Below are positions 23,372-27,171 of a stretch of DNA of 27,171 nt, in pieces. Below the pieces are notes generated by a model, which was not told where the DNA came from, did not search any database, and was given only the letters and a program-made list of their open reading frames with translations. The first letter of the stretch is position 1. Each line of letters begins with the position of its first letter. This DNA is from a virus. The stretch lies in IMG/VR virus record IMGVR_UViG_3300003702_000013, positions 1-27,171 of that record. One strand, 5' to 3'. Made by a program: the position numbers and the translations under genes.

Positions 23372-24007
23372 TCAAATATATAATTCCTTCAAATGATTAA
23401 TTCTTAATTGCGGTAATATTTTTGGTCTTACATCTAATTGTTCTGCTACATCTAAACAAAAACTCGCATCTTCTGATACATTCTCTTTATATTTACCTAT
23501 TTCTACTACTCTTTGTCTAAAATACGGATATTCCATCTTTTTTAGTATATCAGTAGACACTTTAGTGAAACCAAACCCGCAATAATCTACTTCGAATGGT
23601 TTTTTCTGTTTTTGGACTTCATTTGAGTTCCAAAAGTTCATAGTACCTTGTTTTTTAAAATCTTCTTCATTCCAATCTGCTATCATTACCGTATTACTCA
23701 AATCTTTCACATACCAACCTGCACAAAACTGTGATTCATACTCTAATAACGTACTTAACTGTGAATAATTGAATGATTGGTCTGCATCTATCCAAACTAA
23801 GTAATCTACTTTATTTATTAATTTATTGGGATTACTAAATCCACCACCATCAGTACATAACCAATTTCTTGCATCTGCATGTGTTCTACCTACTATAGTG
23901 TATATCTTTCCATCTAATTGTGGACACCACTCTTGTAAATTTAAGAATTGTGGTAATAATCTACCACTAATTGTATTATATATTGGAATTAGAAATGCGT
24001 ATTTCAT
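23372..24007 (-). CDS. Glycosyltransferase-like protein (GT-A fold, family 2-type)
   Basis: 211-aa protein with the outline of a nucleotide-sugar glycosyltransferase. An N-terminal strand (MKYAFLIPIYN) is followed by an early HADARNWL. The metal-binding D-A-D lies at residues 74-76 in VWIDADQSFNYSQ, and CAGWYVKD follows. A DYCGFGFTKVSTDILKKM segment lies in the acceptor half. SEDASFCLDV (about 178-187) matches the catalytic E-D region, with a late histidine at 205 (NHLK). Such short soluble enzymes are common in T4-like aquatic phages and may modify phage DNA, virion proteins or host surface sugars. It sits directly beside the tail fibre gene, 83 bases away, so fibre or host receptor modification is an attractive idea but unproven. 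Substrate cannot be told. Confidence 0.7.
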   Translation of the reverse strand: MKYAFLIPIYNTISGRLLPQFLNLQEWCPQLDGKIYTIVGRTHADARNWLCTDGGGFSNPNKLINKVDYLVWIDADQSFNYSQLSTLLEYESQFCAGWYVKDLSNTVMIADWNEEDFKKQGTMNFWNSNEVQKQKKPFEVDYCGFGFTKVSTDILKKMEYPYFRQRVVEIGKYKENVSEDASFCLDVAEQLDVRPKILPQLRINHLKELYI

Positions 24008-24048
24008 ATAACCTCTTATATATAACTATCTAATTATATCCTATTTAC

Positions 24049-24057
24049 TATAAATAT
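24049..24057 (-). promoter_or_regulatory. Recurring intergenic element (ATATTTATA) upstream of the glycosyltransferase-like gene
   Basis: Reads ATATTTATA on the coding strand, 41 bases before the start at 24007, in the 83-base gap after the fibre gene. TATAAATA is on the opposite strand. Confidence 0.45.
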
Positions 24058-24090
24058 TTTCATCTTAATTATTTTCCAAATTAAGTATTA

Positions 24091-27000
24091 TTACTTTTTC
24101 AATTCTTCAATTTCTTTTTGTTGAGCTTCTACTTTTGTAGAAAGTTCTTGTACTGCTTTAATTAGTGGAATTACAAACATTTCTCTTGATAAATCTTGAG
24201 AACCATCGCTATGCTCTGACCATCCTGTAAATTCAGAATGATTATATTTATCCATTAACTCTTTAACTTCTTGAGCCATCATTCCATACATTAAAACATC
24301 AGTATCTTTTTTATTTTCTTCGTTATAATGTCTTGTTAATTCCTTTGGAACTTCATTAGATGGTTTCCACTTATAGGTTTTAGTTTTTAATTCATTAATA
24401 AAATCAAGACCTAAATCATTATCATTAATACTTGTTTTTAATCTTTTATCGGAAGATTGCGCCCAGTTAGCATTAGAAGTAAAAGTATTTTGAACAATGT
24501 TACTTGCCTTACCAAACTGAAAAGTATTATCAGCATCAGTGTTAAAACCCATACCAATAGCAATTCTGTTACCAGCATCTGCGGCATCAGTATTCAGGTT
24601 ACCGCCAATTAATATATTATTATCGCCTGTTGTAATTGCCCCACCTACAGTTTCTCCCATCGCAGTATTTTGAATACCAGTTGTTACCGCTGGCAAACAC
24701 CCAGCACCCACAGCAGTATTATTATTACCATCACCTCCACTACCACCAGTAATAGGCTCCAGACAATGATAACCAATCGCAGTATTACCTGAATGGGTAG
24801 AAGCAAGTCTTAATGCTTGAAATCCTAATACAGTATTATTATCAGCAGTTGTAAGAGCTTCACCTGCGCTATAACCGATACATATATTTCCTGTTCCGTC
24901 CGTAATTGCGGTGCCAGCTTGATAACCAATAGCAACAGTCCCGTCAGCATCATCATGATTAAGGGCTCCAAGAGCACCATATCCTATAGCTACACATTCG
25001 TCTTGTGTTGTTGCGGCATCTAATGCTTGATAACCCATTACAACATTATTATCTCCAGTAGTTAAAGCAACCGCCGCATTATTACCGACAGCGCAATTTT
25101 GAACACCTGTAGTTAAACCACTCAATGAGGCATAGCCAACAGCAGTATTATAATTACAAGCATTCATTGCACCATTCAAAGCATAGGCACCAAGACCCAC
25201 ATTACCAGTTGAGAGTGTACCAGTCCATGTTCCACTTCCCGCATAAAGTCCGAGTAATGTATTATTAGTATGAGCCAATGCACCCATTGCATCACCAGCA
25301 TAATTTCCTATTGCTATATTTCCAGCGGCTGAATCATGGTTAAGATTAGCCATTGCATCATAACCAATAGCGATATTATCAGATTCAGCACCACTTGCGG
25401 CACTAAAACAAAGATTAGCGCCAATCGCTATGTTCCTTGTACCTGTAACAAGAGCATCCATCGTTGAAACACCAATGGCAATATTATAACTACCACCTGT
25501 AATGCCATAGCCAGTACCATAGCCAAGACAAACATTCTGGTCTCCCGTAGTTAGGTTATATAAAGAATAATTACCAACCCCTAAATTAGCGGCGGAATCA
25601 TCCATTGCGGCTTGCATTGTATAATGACCAATAGCCGTATTATTTTCACTCGTAGTACCAGTCCATGCACCACCTAAAGAATTAGTGCCCATAGCAATAT
25701 TAGTATTACCAGTTGGTACACTCGTAGTACCATCCATCGAACCACTTCCTATTGCAATATTGTGATTACCAGTAGTATGTCCTTTCAATGCACCAGCACC
25801 GATTGCGACGTTTCCTGTGCCAGTTGTGAGGGCTGTGAGTGCTTGATGTCCAACAGCAACAGTTCCTGAGACGGTAGTCGTTAAAACACCATCTAAAGTT
25901 TGTTGACCTATAGCTATACAGTTGTTTACATCAGCACTTGTCCAGTTTCCATTCATAGAATACAATCCAATAGCAACATTACTAGAGGCTTGCGTAGTTG
26001 CTTTATCCATAGCCCCATATCCTATAACAACATTTGAATCGGCAGTCGTTAAATCATTGCCAGCAACATGCCCTAATATAACATTATAATTTGCAGTAGT
26101 CATAGCAGCCCCAGCTTGATAACCAATAGCAACATTCCCATCACCAGATGTGAGGGCGGTGAGGGCTTCGTATCCGATTGCAATAGTGCCTGTCTGAGCA
26201 TTTGTGTTTGTTGCATCCAACGCATGATAACCTATTGCAATATTGCCAAGTAACACTTTATCAGCCGAACCAAAAGAACCACCAATTAAAGCGTTACTGC
26301 CTATAGCAATATTACCATCTGCGGAGGCAGTCCCAGAACCTTCATCAATATTTCCCAAGGCGGCTTGTCCAATAGCTATATTATCCGATTCAGTCCTTGC
26401 GGCATCATTAAAAGCGGCATCACCAAGCACAGTATTATTACCACCTGTAGTAAGTAATGATGCGGCAGTATATCCAATAACTACATTATTTGCACCAGAT
26501 GTGAGGGCGTTGAGAGCTTGATATCCGATAGCAACTGTGCCATCACTAACATTACTGCCTCCAGTAGTGCTAATAGCAGCACCAGCCGACTTACCAAGTA
26601 AAGTAAGTTTCTTTGCCGTTGTCACTGCCACTCCAGCATATGAACCAACCAGTACATTATCACTCGAAGCACCTTGCATAACATAACCAGATTGAAATCC
26701 CACACAAACATTATTATTCACTGTAGTACCATGCGCTCCTGCATTTCCACCAAGTGCTTTGTATCCAAGAGCTGTGTTTTGGTCTCCAGTAGTTAATCCG
26801 TATGTTCCTTGATTCCCAACGTTACTTCCGATTAAAGTATTAGCCACCCCTTCAGTCATTAATCCACCAGCAAGATATCCTATAGCTACACCTCCAGTCG
26901 TATCTACACTATTAGCGGCAGAGAATGCTTTATAACCTATCGCTACTGTACCAGTTTGAGCTGATTGATATGTAGCATCGAGGGCTTGATAACCAATAGC

Positions 27001-27171
27001 AATATTACCAAGTAAACTTTCCGAACTACCAAAAACATCTCCAAGTAACGCATTTGTACCAATAGCAATATTGCCATCTGCAAGAGCAGAGCCTCCTTCA
27101 TCAACAGCACCCATTGCATTTCTGCCTATAACGACATTATCTGATTCAGTTCCATCTGCGGCATCAAGTGC
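24091..27171 (-). CDS. Tail fibre with YadA-like repeat shaft and C-terminal S74 intramolecular chaperone (5' part missing)
   Basis: At least 1026 codons; the frame is open through the right edge, so the ATG at 27114 is internal and the true start is outside. About 850 residues are imperfect repeats of the form (N/T)(I/V)AIG-xx-AL-xxx-TG, e.g. NIAIGYQAL and NTAIGYHCL. This is the left-handed beta-roll of YadA-type trimeric adhesin heads. The C-terminus is an S74 (endosialidase-type) chaperone starting at SDKRLK (codon at 24453-24451), with the Ser and Lys five apart as in the self-cleaving dyad. Then come KTYKWKPSNE, MYGMMAQEVKEL and a terminal coiled coil (VQELSTKVEAQQKEIEELKK). The chaperone folds the trimer and cuts itself off. 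Receptor binding is inferred. Followed by a glycosyltransferase gene. Confidence 0.88.
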   Translation of the reverse strand, partial: ALDAADGTESDNVVIGRNAMGAVDEGGSALADGNIAIGTNALLGDVFGSSESLLGNIAIGYQALDATYQSAQTGTVAIGYKAFSAANSVDTTGGVAIGYLAGGLMTEGVANTLIGSNVGNQGTYGLTTGDQNTALGYKALGGNAGAHGTTVNNNVCVGFQSGYVMQGASSDNVLVGSYAGVAVTTAKKLTLLGKSAGAAISTTGGSNVSDGTVAIGYQALNALTSGANNVVIGYTAASLLTTGGNNTVLGDAAFNDAARTESDNIAIGQAALGNIDEGSGTASADGNIAIGSNALIGGSFGSADKVLLGNIAIGYHALDATNTNAQTGTIAIGYEALTALTSGDGNVAIGYQAGAAMTTANYNVILGHVAGNDLTTADSNVVIGYGAMDKATTQASSNVAIGLYSMNGNWTSADVNNCIAIGQQTLDGVLTTTVSGTVAVGHQALTALTTGTGNVAIGAGALKGHTTGNHNIAIGSGSMDGTTSVPTGNTNIAMGTNSLGGAWTGTTSENNTAIGHYTMQAAMDDSAANLGVGNYSLYNLTTGDQNVCLGYGTGYGITGGSYNIAIGVSTMDALVTGTRNIAIGANLCFSAASGAESDNIAIGYDAMANLNHDSAAGNIAIGNYAGDAMGALAHTNNTLLGLYAGSGTWTGTLSTGNVGLGAYALNGAMNACNYNTAVGYASLSGLTTGVQNCAVGNNAAVALTTGDNNVVMGYQALDAATTQDECVAIGYGALGALNHDDADGTVAIGYQAGTAITDGTGNICIGYSAGEALTTADNNTVLGFQALRLASTHSGNTAIGYHCLEPITGGSGGDGNNNTAVGAGCLPAVTTGIQNTAMGETVGGAITTGDNNILIGGNLNTDAADAGNRIAIGMGFNTDADNTFQFGKASNIVQNTFTSNANWAQSSDKRLKTSINDNDLGLDFINELKTKTYKWKPSNEVPKELTRHYNEENKKDTDVLMYGMMAQEVKELMDKYNHSEFTGWSEHSDGSQDLSREMFVIPLIKAVQELSTKVEAQQKEIEELKK
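26340..27171 (-). repeat. Long-period duplication in the fibre gene (756-bp offset)
   Basis: Codons for ESDN at 27136-27147 and at 26380-26391 begin two copies of the same module, exactly 756 bp (252 codons) apart. Each copy continues in parallel: A-G--DEG, then ADGNIAIG-NAL-G--FGS, LGNIAIGY-ALDAT, AQTGT-AIGY. This shows a higher-order duplication above the ~14-residue repeat; the copies have diverged at many codons. Confidence 0.7.

Noticed and set aside
26243-26521. Plus-strand frame inside the fibre gene, P/A/S-rich
   Set aside because: A by-product of the repetitive AIG codons on the other strand.
24091-27171. CRISPR-like or satellite repeat array
   Set aside because: The repetition is at codon level in one long open frame with diverged units and no constant spacer pattern; it is a repeat protein.

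Overview
The window is a stretch of a T4-related contractile-tailed phage (myovirus) genome. It is strongly AT-rich, tightly packed, and every gene I can support lies on the minus strand, so transcription runs from high to low coordinates. The tail sheath, tube, tape measure and LysM-like baseplate protein, together with SSB (gp32), UvsX, RNase H and the gp41 helicase, are the T4 core set. However, the only polymerase here is a short family A enzyme, and the nucleotide reductase is the B12-dependent class II type. This combination points to a divergent 'Far-T4'-like environmental (probably aquatic) phage rather than a close coliphage T4 relative. The host cannot be read from the sequence.

Layout in transcription order (right to left). 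At 27171-24091 is a long repeat-built tail fibre, cut by the window edge, ending in an S74-type self-cleaving chaperone. At 24007-22709 are a glycosyltransferase-like protein and two small proteins. At 22614-20119 is the sheath, then a terminator, then the tube (19954-19466). Next come a holin-like membrane protein and a tail assembly chaperone with an apparent +1 (or -2) frameshift extension (19207-18235), a small basic protein, and the tape measure (17916-16003). Baseplate genes follow: a 681-aa tube/baseplate junction protein, a LysM-like wedge protein, a 1279-aa hub-like protein and a lysine-rich 286-aa protein (15992-8909). Without a change of strand the replication block follows: PolA-type polymerase, two unrecognised proteins (742 and 137 aa), gp32, UvsX, RNase H (reading frame broken at an A9 run), a 59-aa basic protein, gp41 helicase and the start of nrdJ at the left edge.

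Most genes abut or overlap by a few bases. The few real intergenic gaps carry a recurring element reading ATAYTTATN in the direction of transcription, a candidate phage promoter. The most notable observations are: the frameshifted tail chaperone; the frameshifted RNase H; the divergent exonuclease-less PolA working beside a T4-type recombination/replication set; the recurring intergenic motif; and a hairpin in the gp32 leader that could be an autoregulatory site. No tRNA, CRISPR array, insertion sequence or plus-strand gene was found. Every gene-free stretch is under 170 bases.
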